NCBI RefSeq assembly: GCF_003853645.1
Contig: NZ_QTPO01000018.1
Span: 62,001 to 126,000, forward strand
Reading direction: 5' to 3'
DNA from: Burkholderia sp. Bp9143
GTDB taxonomy: Bacteria; Pseudomonadota; Gammaproteobacteria; Burkholderiales; Burkholderiaceae
Length of the DNA: 64,000 bases
Below are positions 27,491 to 36,475 of this stretch, one piece after another; position 1 is the first letter of the stretch, and every line of letters starts with the position of its first letter. Under the pieces are notes generated by a model. The model ran no database searches, was not told the origin of the DNA, and saw only the letters and a program-made list of their open reading frames with translations. The position numbers were made by a program, and so were the translations under genes.

Positions 27491-28381
27491 ATGTCTGGTC
27501 TTCGTTGCGATGTGCTTGCGATCGTCGATGCCGTCACGCTGCTGTCGGCCTACCCCGATGCGAGCCGGAACGCCGATGCGCCGACCGTGATCGACGGCCG
27601 GCACATCTACGTGGTGAGCCCCGGCGACACCGGGCAGCTCGGCCGCAACGACAGCCGGCTCTTTGCCGGCCTGTCGCCGGGCGACCAGCTCCGCCTGCGC
27701 GAAACGGCGCTGGCGCTGCGTGCCGAAGCGAGCGTTCTGTTCATCCGGTTCGCATTGAAGGATGCCGGCATCGTCGCGCCGATCGAACCGGAGGTGCGCG
27801 ACGCCGCGACGCCGTTGCCGTCCGAAGACGACCTGCTCCATCCGCAGTGCCGGCCGATGCGGGACCATTACTGGCGCGGCGACGTGCTGGCCGCGGGCGC
27901 CACGACGTGTACGGCCGATTTCGCCGTACTCGACCGCGACGGTGCCGTGTCCGGCTATTTCCGCTGGGAGGCGTCGATCGAGATCGCCGCTGGCCAGGCG
28001 GACTCGAAGCAGCCCGGTTTCAAGCCGTCGTCGGACCGCGACGGCAACTTCAACCTGCCGCCCAATACCGCATTCAAGGCGATCTTCTACGCGAATGCGG
28101 CTTTCAAGCAGGACCTCAAACTGTTCATCGACGACGCGACCGAACCGGCCGCGGCGTTTCTGGGAAGCAGTGACGATGGCGTCAGGATGTTCACCCTGAA
28201 CTCGAACGGCGGAAAGATCCGGATCGACGCATCGGCGAACGGCAGGAAATCCGCAACGGATGCCCGGCTGGCGCCGTTGGCTGCAGGGGATCGAGCGTGG
28301 CTGGGTTGGCTCGGCGCCGAGGATGGCGTCGATAGCGATTTCAACGATGGCATCGTCATCCTGCAATGGCCGATCGGCTGA
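27491..28381 (+). CDS. AidA-like domain fused to a LecB-type calcium-dependent lectin domain
   Basis: A 296-residue protein in two parts. Residues 1-165 are AidA/PixA-like (AIVDAVTLLSAYPDAS; VIDGRHIYVVSPGDTGQLGR; FAVLDRDGAVSGYFRWEASIEI). Residues 185-296 match the fucose/mannose-binding LecB (PA-IIL) fold: FNLPPNTAFKAIFYANAAF, then EDGVDSDFNDGIVILQWPIG at the very end. All calcium ligands known for LecB have counterparts: Asn202, Glu277, Asp281, Asp283, Asn285, Asp286 and the C-terminal Gly296. The specificity loop reads Ala203-Ala204-Phe205, nearer to mannose-preferring relatives than to Ser-Ser-Gly of LecB. No signal peptide. Probably co-transcribed with aidA. The lectin assignment is mine from motif reading. 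Confidence 0.83.
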   Translation: MSGLRCDVLAIVDAVTLLSAYPDASRNADAPTVIDGRHIYVVSPGDTGQLGRNDSRLFAGLSPGDQLRLRETALALRAEASVLFIRFALKDAGIVAPIEPEVRDAATPLPSEDDLLHPQCRPMRDHYWRGDVLAAGATTCTADFAVLDRDGAVSGYFRWEASIEIAAGQADSKQPGFKPSSDRDGNFNLPPNTAFKAIFYANAAFKQDLKLFIDDATEPAAAFLGSSDDGVRMFTLNSNGGKIRIDASANGRKSATDARLAPLAAGDRAWLGWLGAEDGVDSDFNDGIVILQWPIG

Positions 28382-28599
28382 TGCCGCGCGTGCAGGATGA
28401 CGCGGGATTCGGTGTCCAGGGGCGATCCATGTACGTGACGGCGGTGCGGGGTTGAGCGCACATCGCGCTCGCGCTGCTGTTTCACCGGGTACCGCATCTT
28501 TTGCCGTTGAACCGACGATTCCTCCACTTCCCGGCCTGATTCCCCGGGGAGAGTGGCGCATAATGTTTTGAGGTCGACCCTTGGCTGGAAGAGGGTTTT

Positions 28600-31500
28600 A
28601 TGCGCTGCACAATCTGCGGATCCGAGAATCCTCCCGGGGCGAGGTCCTGCCAGGAATGTCAGGCCGTGCTGTCCCGCACGTGTCCGCATTGCGGGCATGA
28701 GGCAGAGCCTGCGGCCCGCTTCTGCAGCCATTGCGGGGCGTCGCTGGCTGCGCCTGCCGCTGAGCCGCCATTGTCTCGACCGTCGGGGCAGGCGCCGTCG
28801 CCCACCCCGATTCACTACACACCCGATCATCTTGCCGAGCGCATCCGTGCCGAACACGCGGCCATGGAAGCGCGCGGCGAGCCTGCCGGCGAGCGCAAGA
28901 CCGTCACCGCGCTGTTTGCCGACATGGCCGGATCGACCGCGTTGATCCACGATCTCGATCCCGAGGTCGCGCATCGCCTGATCGTGCCCGTGGTCGAGCT
29001 GATGATGGAAGCGGTTCACTACTACGAAGGGTACGTCGCCAAATCGCTCGGCGACGGCATCCTCGCGCTGTTCGGTGCACCGATCGCCCACGAAGACCAT
29101 GCGCAGCGCGCGCTCTTCGCCGCATTGCGCATGCAGCAGGCGATGCGGCAACATGGCGACCGCATTCGTCTGCAGGAAGGCATTCCGCTGCAGATTCGCG
29201 TCGGCGTTCACACGGGCGAGGTCGTCGTCCGTTCGATCCGCACCGACGACTTGCACACCGATTACGATCCGCTCGGGCATACGATCCACATCGCGTCGCG
29301 GATCGAGGGCATCGCCGCGCCCACGTCGATTCTCGTCAGCGAGTCCACCCACAAGCTGGCCGAAGGCTATTTCGAGTTCAAGGCGCTGGGGGCGACGCAG
29401 CTCAAGGGGATTCCCGCGCCGCTGTGCGTCTACGAGGTGCTGGGCCTGGGCGCGTTGCGCACGCGCCTGCAGCTGGCGGCGCACCGCGGTCTTGCGCGGT
29501 TCGTCGGTCGCGAAACGGAGATGGAACACCTGAACCGGGCGCTGGAGACCATGAGGGCAGGACACGGGCGCGTGGTCGGCGTCGTGGGGGAGGCCGGCGT
29601 CGGAAAGTCTCGTCTTTTCCACGAGTTCAAGGAGCGTTCGCGGCGCGGGGCGCTGGTGCTGGAGACGTTCTCGGTCTCGCACGGCAAGGCGTTTCCCAAT
29701 CTGCCGCTCATCGAACTCCTGAAGAATTATTTCCAGATCACGGCGCAGGACGACGAGCGGCGCTGCCGGGAAAAGGTCATCGGCAAGGCGCTCGCGCTCG
29801 AGCGCGGTTTCGAGGACCTGGTGCCCTACGTCCTCTATCTGCTTGGTATCGGCGAAGGCGGGCCGGTACTCGTCGAGATGGATCCGCAGATCCGGCGCGA
29901 GCGTACCTTCGATGCGATCCGGCAGCTTTTCGTGCGAGAGAGCCAGAATCAGCCGGTCCATTTGCTGTTCGAGGATCTGCAATGGCTGGACCGTGAAACG
30001 GAGGCCTTCCTCACCTACCTGATCGACCACGTGCCGGACGCACGCATCCTGCTTCTGGTGAACTACCGGCCCGAGTATCGGCCCGCGTGGGCGCACGCCG
30101 CGCATTGGAGCACACTTCGCCTCGAACCGCTTGGCCCCGCCGATGCGCAAGGACTGCTGGCGGCGCTGCTCGGCGAGGATCGCTCGCTCGTGCCCCTGAA
30201 GCAGCTCATTCTGGAGAAGACGGAGGGCAACCCGTTCTTCATGGAGGAAGTGGTCCAGACGCTCGTCGAGGAGCAGTCGCTGCTCGGCGATGCCGGGCGC
30301 TATCGCATCGTGGAGACGCCCGCGACGCTGCACATTCCGACCACCGTGCAGGGCGTGCTCGCCGCGCGGATCGACCGGCTGCCGATCGAGGAAAAGGAAC
30401 TGCTGCAGGCACTCGCGGTGATCGGCCACGAGTTTCCGTTCAGCCTGATCCGGCGGATTTGCGGCGAGGAGCCGGCGCGGGATGACGAACTGCGGCGCCT
30501 GCTCGCGCATCTGGAAGCGGCGGAATTCATCTACGAGCACCCCGCCTTTCCCGAAGTCAATTATTCGTTCAAACACGCGCTGACCCAGGAAGTGGCCGGG
30601 CGCTCGTTGCTCACGGAGCGGCGTACCACGCTGCACGAGCGCACCGCGCAGGCGATCGAGGTGCTGTTCCCGACGCGCATCGCCGATTACTGCAGCGAAC
30701 TGGCGCACCACTACAGTCAGAGCGGCAACATTCCCAAGGCGGTCGAATACCTGCATCGTGCGGCCCAGCAGGCATTGCGCCATGCCGCCCATCACGATGC
30801 CATGAATCACCTCGGCGCGGCGCTTGCGCTGCTGAAGCGCTTGCCGGACACACCCATGCGTGCGCATTGGGAACTGACGCTGCTGCTTTCCCTCGGCCCG
30901 GTCTTGATGGACGTGCACGGGTATGGCTCCACGGAGGTGAGCGAGACCTATCGGCGCGCGCTCGAATTGTGCGAGCGGACGGGCGAGGTATCGCAACGCT
31001 TCGCGACGCAGCTGGGATTGCGGATACACCATGCGGTGCGCGGCGAGTATGCGATCGCGAGCGCGCTGGGCAAGCAGATGCTCGATACGGCGCGGGAGGC
31101 GAATGACCCGGGCCTGCTCGTGGAGGCCCATAGTGCACTGGGCGGGTGCTTGTTTCTGCAGGGCGATTTCGGCGCCGCTCGCGCGAGCCTGGAAGAGGCC
31201 CTCGCGATCTACGATCCGAAGCAGCATCAGGCACACGTCTTCACACACGGGGTGGATCCCGGCATTCGGGCGCTCAGCTACCTCGCGTTGACCTTGTGGT
31301 TTCAGGGATATCCGGAACAAGCGCTCAAACGCAGCGGCGAAGCACTCGCGCTCGCGCAGGGTCTTTCCTACGGGCCGTCCCTGGCGTTCGGCCTGACCTA
31401 CGCGGCCCACTTGCATCAGCTGCGCAGGGAGCCGGTGCTGGCCGGTGAGCGTGCGGATGCGGTCATTGCCGTATCGGCCGAGCACGGATTGCCTTACTGG

Positions 31501-32055
31501 CTCGCATGGGGGACGCTGCTGCGAGGCTGGGCGACGAGCGCACAGGGAAGCATCCAGGACGGCATCGCGCAGATGCGGCTGGGCCTCGATGCGCTGCGGG
31601 CAGCCGGCGGCGAAGACTTGCGGCCGTATTCTCTCGCGTTGCTCGCCGACAGTTACTGGCGCGCGGGCGATGAGCGCGCGGCACGGGACAGGCTGGAAGA
31701 GGCGATGGCGATCATCGAGAAATCCGGCGAGCATTGCTACGAGGCCGAGCTGTACCGGCTCACCGGTATCCAACTGGCCGGCGGCGCTGGCAAGGAGGGC
31801 ACGGCAGCTGAAGGTGACGACGAAGCGGTCGACTGCTTTCAAAGAGCGATCGCACGCGTACGCCGGCAGGGTGCCCGATCGCTCGAATTGCGGGCAGCGT
31901 CGGACCTGGCGCGGCTGTTGCAACGGCAGGGGAAGACGGCAGAGGCAAGGCAAGCGCTGTCCGAGGTGGTCGGCTGCTTCACGGAAGGCTTCGACACGCG
32001 CGACCTGCGGGAGGCGAAAGCGCTGCTGGATGCATTGGACGCGCGCACGGGATGA
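28600..32055 (+). CDS. zinc-ribbon/class III nucleotide cyclase/AAA ATPase/TPR protein
   Basis: A 1151-residue cytoplasmic signalling protein. Two zinc ribbons come first (Cys3, 6, 17, 20 and Cys28, 31, 42, 45). A class III cyclase domain follows (about 98-280) with metal Asp108 (ADMAGST) and Asp152 (LGDGILALFGAP). An ATPase module starts at the Walker A GEAGVGKS (330-337), then a long C-terminal TPR-like helical array (about 690-1150). In the cyclase the usual transition-state Asn is His230 (GHTIHIASR) while Arg234 is kept, so cyclase activity is uncertain. Homologues are multi-domain regulators of unknown input. A patatin-like gene follows after 93 nt. Confidence 0.88.
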   Translation: MRCTICGSENPPGARSCQECQAVLSRTCPHCGHEAEPAARFCSHCGASLAAPAAEPPLSRPSGQAPSPTPIHYTPDHLAERIRAEHAAMEARGEPAGERKTVTALFADMAGSTALIHDLDPEVAHRLIVPVVELMMEAVHYYEGYVAKSLGDGILALFGAPIAHEDHAQRALFAALRMQQAMRQHGDRIRLQEGIPLQIRVGVHTGEVVVRSIRTDDLHTDYDPLGHTIHIASRIEGIAAPTSILVSESTHKLAEGYFEFKALGATQLKGIPAPLCVYEVLGLGALRTRLQLAAHRGLARFVGRETEMEHLNRALETMRAGHGRVVGVVGEAGVGKSRLFHEFKERSRRGALVLETFSVSHGKAFPNLPLIELLKNYFQITAQDDERRCREKVIGKALALERGFEDLVPYVLYLLGIGEGGPVLVEMDPQIRRERTFDAIRQLFVRESQNQPVHLLFEDLQWLDRETEAFLTYLIDHVPDARILLLVNYRPEYRPAWAHAAHWSTLRLEPLGPADAQGLLAALLGEDRSLVPLKQLILEKTEGNPFFMEEVVQTLVEEQSLLGDAGRYRIVETPATLHIPTTVQGVLAARIDRLPIEEKELLQALAVIGHEFPFSLIRRICGEEPARDDELRRLLAHLEAAEFIYEHPAFPEVNYSFKHALTQEVAGRSLLTERRTTLHERTAQAIEVLFPTRIADYCSELAHHYSQSGNIPKAVEYLHRAAQQALRHAAHHDAMNHLGAALALLKRLPDTPMRAHWELTLLLSLGPVLMDVHGYGSTEVSETYRRALELCERTGEVSQRFATQLGLRIHHAVRGEYAIASALGKQMLDTAREANDPGLLVEAHSALGGCLFLQGDFGAARASLEEALAIYDPKQHQAHVFTHGVDPGIRALSYLALTLWFQGYPEQALKRSGEALALAQGLSYGPSLAFGLTYAAHLHQLRREPVLAGERADAVIAVSAEHGLPYWLAWGTLLRGWATSAQGSIQDGIAQMRLGLDALRAAGGEDLRPYSLALLADSYWRAGDERAARDRLEEAMAIIEKSGEHCYEAELYRLTGIQLAGGAGKEGTAAEGDDEAVDCFQRAIARVRRQGARSLELRAASDLARLLQRQGKTAEARQALSEVVGCFTEGFDTRDLREAKALLDALDARTG

Positions 32056-32148
32056 AGGGAACGACGGCGCACGGCGATGTATCGCGTGACGACGTGCGTT
32101 CCATGACCTGCCGCTGCGCCGCATGCGCGGCGCGCCGAGGAGACGTGC

Positions 32149-33198
32149 ATGACAACCACAAACACAAGACGCCGCAACGATGTCCCGCGCAAACCGATCG
32201 CGCTCGCGTTGCAGGGCGGCGGCATGCACGGCGCCTTCACCTGGGGCGTGCTCGACCGCATGCTCGAGGACGGCCGGCTCGAAATCGAAGGCGTCAGTGC
32301 CACCAGTGCCGGCGCGATGAACGCCACCGTGCTCGCATACGGGATGCAAAAGGGCGGCGAAGACGGTGCGCGTCAGGCTCTGCACGACTTCTGGCGCGCG
32401 GTCGCGCAATCGGCGGAGCGCTACAACCCGCTGCGCTGGGCGCCCTGGCTGAAGGGCACGCACAGCTTCGGGCTCGATCATTCGCCGCTCTATGCGTTCG
32501 CCGACATGATGCTGCGCGTTTTCTCGCCCTATCAGTTCAATCCGAACAACCTGAATCCGCTGCGCGAGGTGCTCGAGAGCCAGGTCGACTTCGACGCGCT
32601 GCGCAAGCACTGCCCGATCCGGCTGTACGTGTGCGCGACCAACGTCGAGACGGGGAAAATACGCCTCTTCACGGGAGAGGACGTCAGTGCCGACGCGGTG
32701 CTTGCATCGGCATGCGTGCCGACACTGTTCCAGGCGGTCTCGATCGATGGCGAGTTCTACTGGGATGGCGGGTACATGGGGAATCCGGCCATCTATCCGC
32801 TCATCTACAATTGCGCGACGCGCGACGTCGTGATCGTGCACATCAATCCCCTCGTGCGCCGCGGTGTACCGATCACGGCCGCGGAGATTCTCAACCGCAT
32901 CAGCGAGATCAGTTTCAATTCGTCGCTGATGCGCGAGATGCGCGCCATCGCGTTCGTCACCGACCTGATCCAGCAAGGCACGATACAACGCGGCGAGATG
33001 AAGGAAATGCTGATCCATTCGATTCGCGCCGACGACGCGCTGAGCGCGTTGAGCGTATCGAGCAAGTACAACGCGGATTGGGGATTTCTGAGCGAGCTGC
33101 ATGACCACGGGCGACGCGAGGCGGATGCGTGGCTCGCGCATCACTACAGCAACATCGGACAGCGGTCGAGTATCGACATTCGCAGGGAATTTCTCTGA
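32149..33198 (+). CDS. patatin-like phospholipase/acyl hydrolase
   Basis: A 349-residue protein of the bacterial patatin family. Motifs: oxyanion hole GGGMHGAF (about residues 24-31), serine elbow SATSAGAM and catalytic Asp in DGGYMGNP. The elbow reads A-T-S-A-G, so the first Gly of the classic GXSXG is Ala, but the nucleophile Ser is retained. No signal peptide. Start at 32149 is preceded by GGAG. It should release fatty acids from lipids; the natural substrate is unknown. It lies close behind the cyclase-like gene and may share its transcript. Confidence 0.87.
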   Translation: MTTTNTRRRNDVPRKPIALALQGGGMHGAFTWGVLDRMLEDGRLEIEGVSATSAGAMNATVLAYGMQKGGEDGARQALHDFWRAVAQSAERYNPLRWAPWLKGTHSFGLDHSPLYAFADMMLRVFSPYQFNPNNLNPLREVLESQVDFDALRKHCPIRLYVCATNVETGKIRLFTGEDVSADAVLASACVPTLFQAVSIDGEFYWDGGYMGNPAIYPLIYNCATRDVVIVHINPLVRRGVPITAAEILNRISEISFNSSLMREMRAIAFVTDLIQQGTIQRGEMKEMLIHSIRADDALSALSVSSKYNADWGFLSELHDHGRREADAWLAHHYSNIGQRSSIDIRREFL

Positions 33199-33261
33199 GC
33201 GCATCGCGGTAATGTCGGCATGGGGCGCGCAGGCGCAGTCGTCCCGGGCCAAGGAGCGAAC

Positions 33262-33876
33262 GTGAACCGGACGCAGGCGCGGTTCGTCGCGTTGTGGTCG
33301 TGCAGCGGCGGGACACATGCCGAGGATGTTTATCGCATGCTGGCGCAATGCTATGCGGAGCCGGCGCGCCATTACCATACGCTCATGCATGTCCGGCGAT
33401 GCTTGCGTCATCTCGACCTGGCGCGCGGCGCGATTGCCGAGCCGGACGCCGTTGAACTCGCGCTCTGGTTCCACGACGTGATTTTCGTTCCGGGCGCGCA
33501 AGACAACGAGCAGCGCAGCGCGGACTGGTTCCGGCACCAGGCGCGGGGGCGAATCCGCGCGTGCGACCCGATCTGCGCGATGATCCTCGCGACGACCCAC
33601 TCGGGGATTGCCGCGGAACCGGATACCCGTTTCGTGTGCGACATCGACCTGGCCGTGCTCGGCGCGTCCCGCAGCCGATTTCGCGAAGATGGCCGGCGCC
33701 TGCGGGCGGAGCGCCCCGATCTCGACGACCGGGCATACGACCGCCACGAACGGACGATTCTGCGCGGGCTGCTCGACCGTCCGCGCATCTATCTGACGGA
33801 TTTCTTCTACATGCGCTGCGAGGCGCGAGCGCGCGGCAACCTGAGCTGGCGGCTGGGTTTGCCGATTCCGGCGTGA
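33262..33876 (+). CDS. predicted metal-dependent HD-superfamily phosphohydrolase
   Basis: A 204-residue HD protein of the COG4339 type. Seen: RHYHTLMHVRRCL (first His ligand), ALWFHDVIFVPGAQDNEQRSADWF (HD pair plus downstream helix), MILATTHSG and CDIDLAVLG (distal His and Asp). These fit a metal-binding hydrolase acting on phosphoesters or nucleotides; substrate unknown. I chose GTG at 33262 because AAGGAG lies 5 nt upstream; the longer reading from 33220 lacks such a site. Confidence 0.8.
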   Translation: MNRTQARFVALWSCSGGTHAEDVYRMLAQCYAEPARHYHTLMHVRRCLRHLDLARGAIAEPDAVELALWFHDVIFVPGAQDNEQRSADWFRHQARGRIRACDPICAMILATTHSGIAAEPDTRFVCDIDLAVLGASRSRFREDGRRLRAERPDLDDRAYDRHERTILRGLLDRPRIYLTDFFYMRCEARARGNLSWRLGLPIPA

Positions 33877-33961
33877 CGGCGAGTGCGGTCGATGAAGTTG
33901 CGCACACGTGCGTGCCTCGCGCTGGCCAGTCTGCGCCACGGTCTCGTGCCCGGGCTGCACA

Positions 33962-34014
33962 TTCAGAAAAATTCAGGATGCCGCCATGACTTTAAGGCTC
34001 ATCTTCTCTAGTCT
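33962..34014 (+). promoter_or_regulatory. phased TTCAG repeats and TAGTCT hexamer upstream of the VOC/porin operon
   Basis: TTCAG occurs at 33962-33966 and 33972-33976 (5-nt spacer), and a TAGTCT hexamer lies at 34009-34014, 32 nt later. The same TTCAG spacing and a TAG[AGT]CT hexamer occur before the cytochrome c operon (52680-52732) and the chloroperoxidase-like gene (62092-62145). I interpret this as an activator site plus -10 element. That reading is inference from three promoters only. Confidence 0.45.
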
Positions 34015-34070
34015 TGCTGACGTACCGCCGCACGGGCCGCGCGCCAGTCGGCAAGCTCAAGGAGAACTCG

Positions 34071-35000
34071 ATGATTGCCCCGAAGTTGCGACAGGTATTG
34101 CTGACGACCGCCGTGTTCGGCGCATTGCTGGCGACCGCGCCGGCCCATGCCGATACGACGCGCCTCGTCGATTCCGCGTCCGGACGCGTACCGGCCGTCG
34201 CGGTCGGCCCGCAATACGATACGACGCACGTCTGCGTCGCGCCGGAAGATTTCGATCGCTTTACCGACAGCTTCGTCGCGACGTTCGGCGGCAAGAAGTC
34301 GAAGCAGGGCGTGTTCCAGGTCACGCCGACGCCGAGCCAGACGATGTCGCAACTCGTGCTCACGCCGGTCGGCACGGTGTCGGTATTCGGCTTCAAGACA
34401 CCGATCCCGTACCCGTTCTGTGACGAGCGCACCGGCTATCTCGTCACCGACATGGACGTCGCGGTGAAATCGGCGCGCGCGCACGGCGCGGACGTGATCG
34501 TCGACACGTTCCCGGACCCGATCGGCCGCGACGCGATCGTCCGCTGGCCCGGCGGCGTGAACATGCAGCTGTACTGGCACACCGAAGCGCCGCATTACGA
34601 CGCGCTGCAGACGGTGCCGGAAAACCGGGTGTACGTGTCGCCGGAAAGCGCGAACAAGCTGGTGCACGATTTTGTCGCGTTCTCGCGCGGCAAGGTCGTG
34701 TCGGACGTGCGCCACGCGCCGGGCGTCGAGATCGGCCGGCCGAACGATACGTACCGCCGCATCCGCATCGAATCGGGCTTCGGCAAGATGACCGTGCTCG
34801 CGACGGATGGCCATCTGCCCTATCCGTTCGGCCGCGAGATGACGGGCTACGAAGTGTCCGATCTCGCCGCAACGCTGAAGCAGGCGCAGGCGGCCGGCGT
34901 GACGGTGCTCGTGCCGACGTTCACGTCGGACGGCCGCGACGCGGCGCTCGTGCAGTTCCCGGGCGGCTATGTCGCCGAGATCCACGCGCGGTCGAAGTGA
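34071..35000 (+). CDS. exported VOC (glyoxalase/bleomycin-resistance fold) protein
   Basis: A 309-residue protein with a Sec signal peptide (residues 1-27, ending ATAPAHADT). Two VOC-like modules follow, starting about TTHVCVAPEDFDRFTDSFVATFGG and NRVYVSPESANKLVHDFVAFSRG. Most VOC enzymes are cytoplasmic, so a periplasmic one is unusual. AAGGAGA 7 nt before the ATG fixes the start; an upstream in-frame extension to 34014 would bury the signal peptide. Its stop overlaps the ATG of an outer-membrane porin, so the two are coupled. Reaction unknown. Confidence 0.78.
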   Translation: MIAPKLRQVLLTTAVFGALLATAPAHADTTRLVDSASGRVPAVAVGPQYDTTHVCVAPEDFDRFTDSFVATFGGKKSKQGVFQVTPTPSQTMSQLVLTPVGTVSVFGFKTPIPYPFCDERTGYLVTDMDVAVKSARAHGADVIVDTFPDPIGRDAIVRWPGGVNMQLYWHTEAPHYDALQTVPENRVYVSPESANKLVHDFVAFSRGKVVSDVRHAPGVEIGRPNDTYRRIRIESGFGKMTVLATDGHLPYPFGREMTGYEVSDLAATLKQAQAAGVTVLVPTFTSDGRDAALVQFPGGYVAEIHARSK

Positions 35001-36457
35001 TGGGACACCGGTCGAGGAAACGCGCGTGGCGGGGCATGCTGCCGGCCGCCATGCTGGCGGCGGGCGCCGCGACGTATGCCGGTACGGCGGCCGGTGCCGA
35101 CGCGTCACCGGCGCCGTCCTCGGCCGACGGCGCGGCGTGTACCGCGAAGCGGCCCACCGTGCTGTTCAACCGCTGGCAGGAGGACTGGTCGGTCCTCGCG
35201 AATCCGTGCGTGCCGCGCAAGCCGCTCGATGCGCTGAAATACATCCCGCTGGGCGGCGACCCGTCGACGTACCTGTCGCTCGGCGCGAACCTGCGCGAGC
35301 GCTTCGAGCTGAACAACGCGCCGCTGTTCGGGCTCGGTGCCGCGCATGACGACCATTACGTGATCCAGCGCGCGAACGTGCACGCGGACCTGCGCTATGC
35401 CGGGCATGTCCAGGCGTTCGTCCAGTTCGAGGATGCGCGGCCGTTCGGCAAGGATACGGTCGGGGCGGTCGATCGCGACCAGCTCGACATCGAACAGGCG
35501 TTCGTCGCGTATGTCGACCAGTTGGGCGGCGGCACGTTCAAGACTCGCATCGGCAGGCAGGAGATGGCGTTCGACTTGCAGCGGTTCGTGTCGGTGCGCG
35601 ACGGGCCCAACGTGCGTCAGGCCTTCGACGCCCTGTGGGCCGATTACGAAATCGGCAAATGGCGGCTGATCGGCTATGTGACGCGCCCGGTGCAATATCG
35701 CAACGACGCGGTGTTCGACGACGTGTCGAACCGTCACCTGAGATTCGACGGCGTGCGCGTCGAGCGATCCGGCGTGGGGCCCGGCGACCTGTCGGCCTAC
35801 TGGTCGCGCTATACGCGCGACAACGCACACTATCTCGCCGGGGCCGGCACCGAACGGCGCGACGTGTTCGACGTGCGCTACGCGGGCAAGTCGGGGCGGC
35901 TGGACTGGGACGCCGAGGCGATGCTGCAGACGGGGCACATCGGGCAGGACACGATCGGCGCATGGGCGTTCGGCACGCTGGGCGGCTACACGTTCACGCA
36001 GACGCCGGGCACGCCGCGCATCGGCATCCAGGTCGACGGCGCGTCGGGCGACACGCATCCCGGCGACGGGCGCATGGGCACCTTCAACCCGCTGTTCCCG
36101 AACGGCTATTACTTCACGCTCGCCGGCTACACGGGCTACAGCAACCTGATTCACGTGAAGCCGTCGCTGACGTTCAAGCCGGCCAGCAACGTGACGGTGC
36201 TGACCGCGGTCGGTTTCCAGTGGCGCGCGACGACGGCCGACGCGATCTACGGACAGGGGATGTCGGCCGTGCCCGGCACGGCCGGCAAGGGCGGCGCGTG
36301 GACGGGCATGTATGCGCAGGCACGCGTGGACTGGCTCGTGAATGCGAACGTGGCGCTGGCCGTCGAGGCCGTGCACTTCCAGGTTGCCGACTCGATTCGC
36401 GCGCTCGGCGCGCGCAATGCCGACTACGTCGGCATGGAGGCCAAGTTCGGCTGGTAA
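35000..36457 (+). CDS. alginate-export-family outer-membrane porin
   Basis: A 485-residue protein with an N-terminal signal (about residues 1-35), then LSLGANLRERFELNNAP, strand-rich repeats with alternating hydrophobic residues, and a C-terminal aromatic residue (KFGW), as in outer-membrane barrels. Motifs such as IEQAFVAYVD, RIGRQEMAFDLQRFVSVRDGPNVRQAFD and YSNLIHVKPSLTF are typical of the alginate_exp (AlgE-like) family, which includes porins not involved in alginate. The ATG overlaps the preceding TGA by one base. It may pass the substrate or product of the exported VOC protein. Confidence 0.85.
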   Translation: MGHRSRKRAWRGMLPAAMLAAGAATYAGTAAGADASPAPSSADGAACTAKRPTVLFNRWQEDWSVLANPCVPRKPLDALKYIPLGGDPSTYLSLGANLRERFELNNAPLFGLGAAHDDHYVIQRANVHADLRYAGHVQAFVQFEDARPFGKDTVGAVDRDQLDIEQAFVAYVDQLGGGTFKTRIGRQEMAFDLQRFVSVRDGPNVRQAFDALWADYEIGKWRLIGYVTRPVQYRNDAVFDDVSNRHLRFDGVRVERSGVGPGDLSAYWSRYTRDNAHYLAGAGTERRDVFDVRYAGKSGRLDWDAEAMLQTGHIGQDTIGAWAFGTLGGYTFTQTPGTPRIGIQVDGASGDTHPGDGRMGTFNPLFPNGYYFTLAGYTGYSNLIHVKPSLTFKPASNVTVLTAVGFQWRATTADAIYGQGMSAVPGTAGKGGAWTGMYAQARVDWLVNANVALAVEAVHFQVADSIRALGARNADYVGMEAKFGW

Positions 36458-36475
36458 CGCGGCGCGCCGTGCGAT

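Noticed and set aside
28087-33960. 1957-residue open frame on the minus strand across four plus-strand genes
   Set aside because: It spans several genes and their intergenic gaps, its composition is Arg/Gln/His-rich, and it shows no motif. The plus strand carries recognisable lectin, cyclase, patatin and HD motifs.
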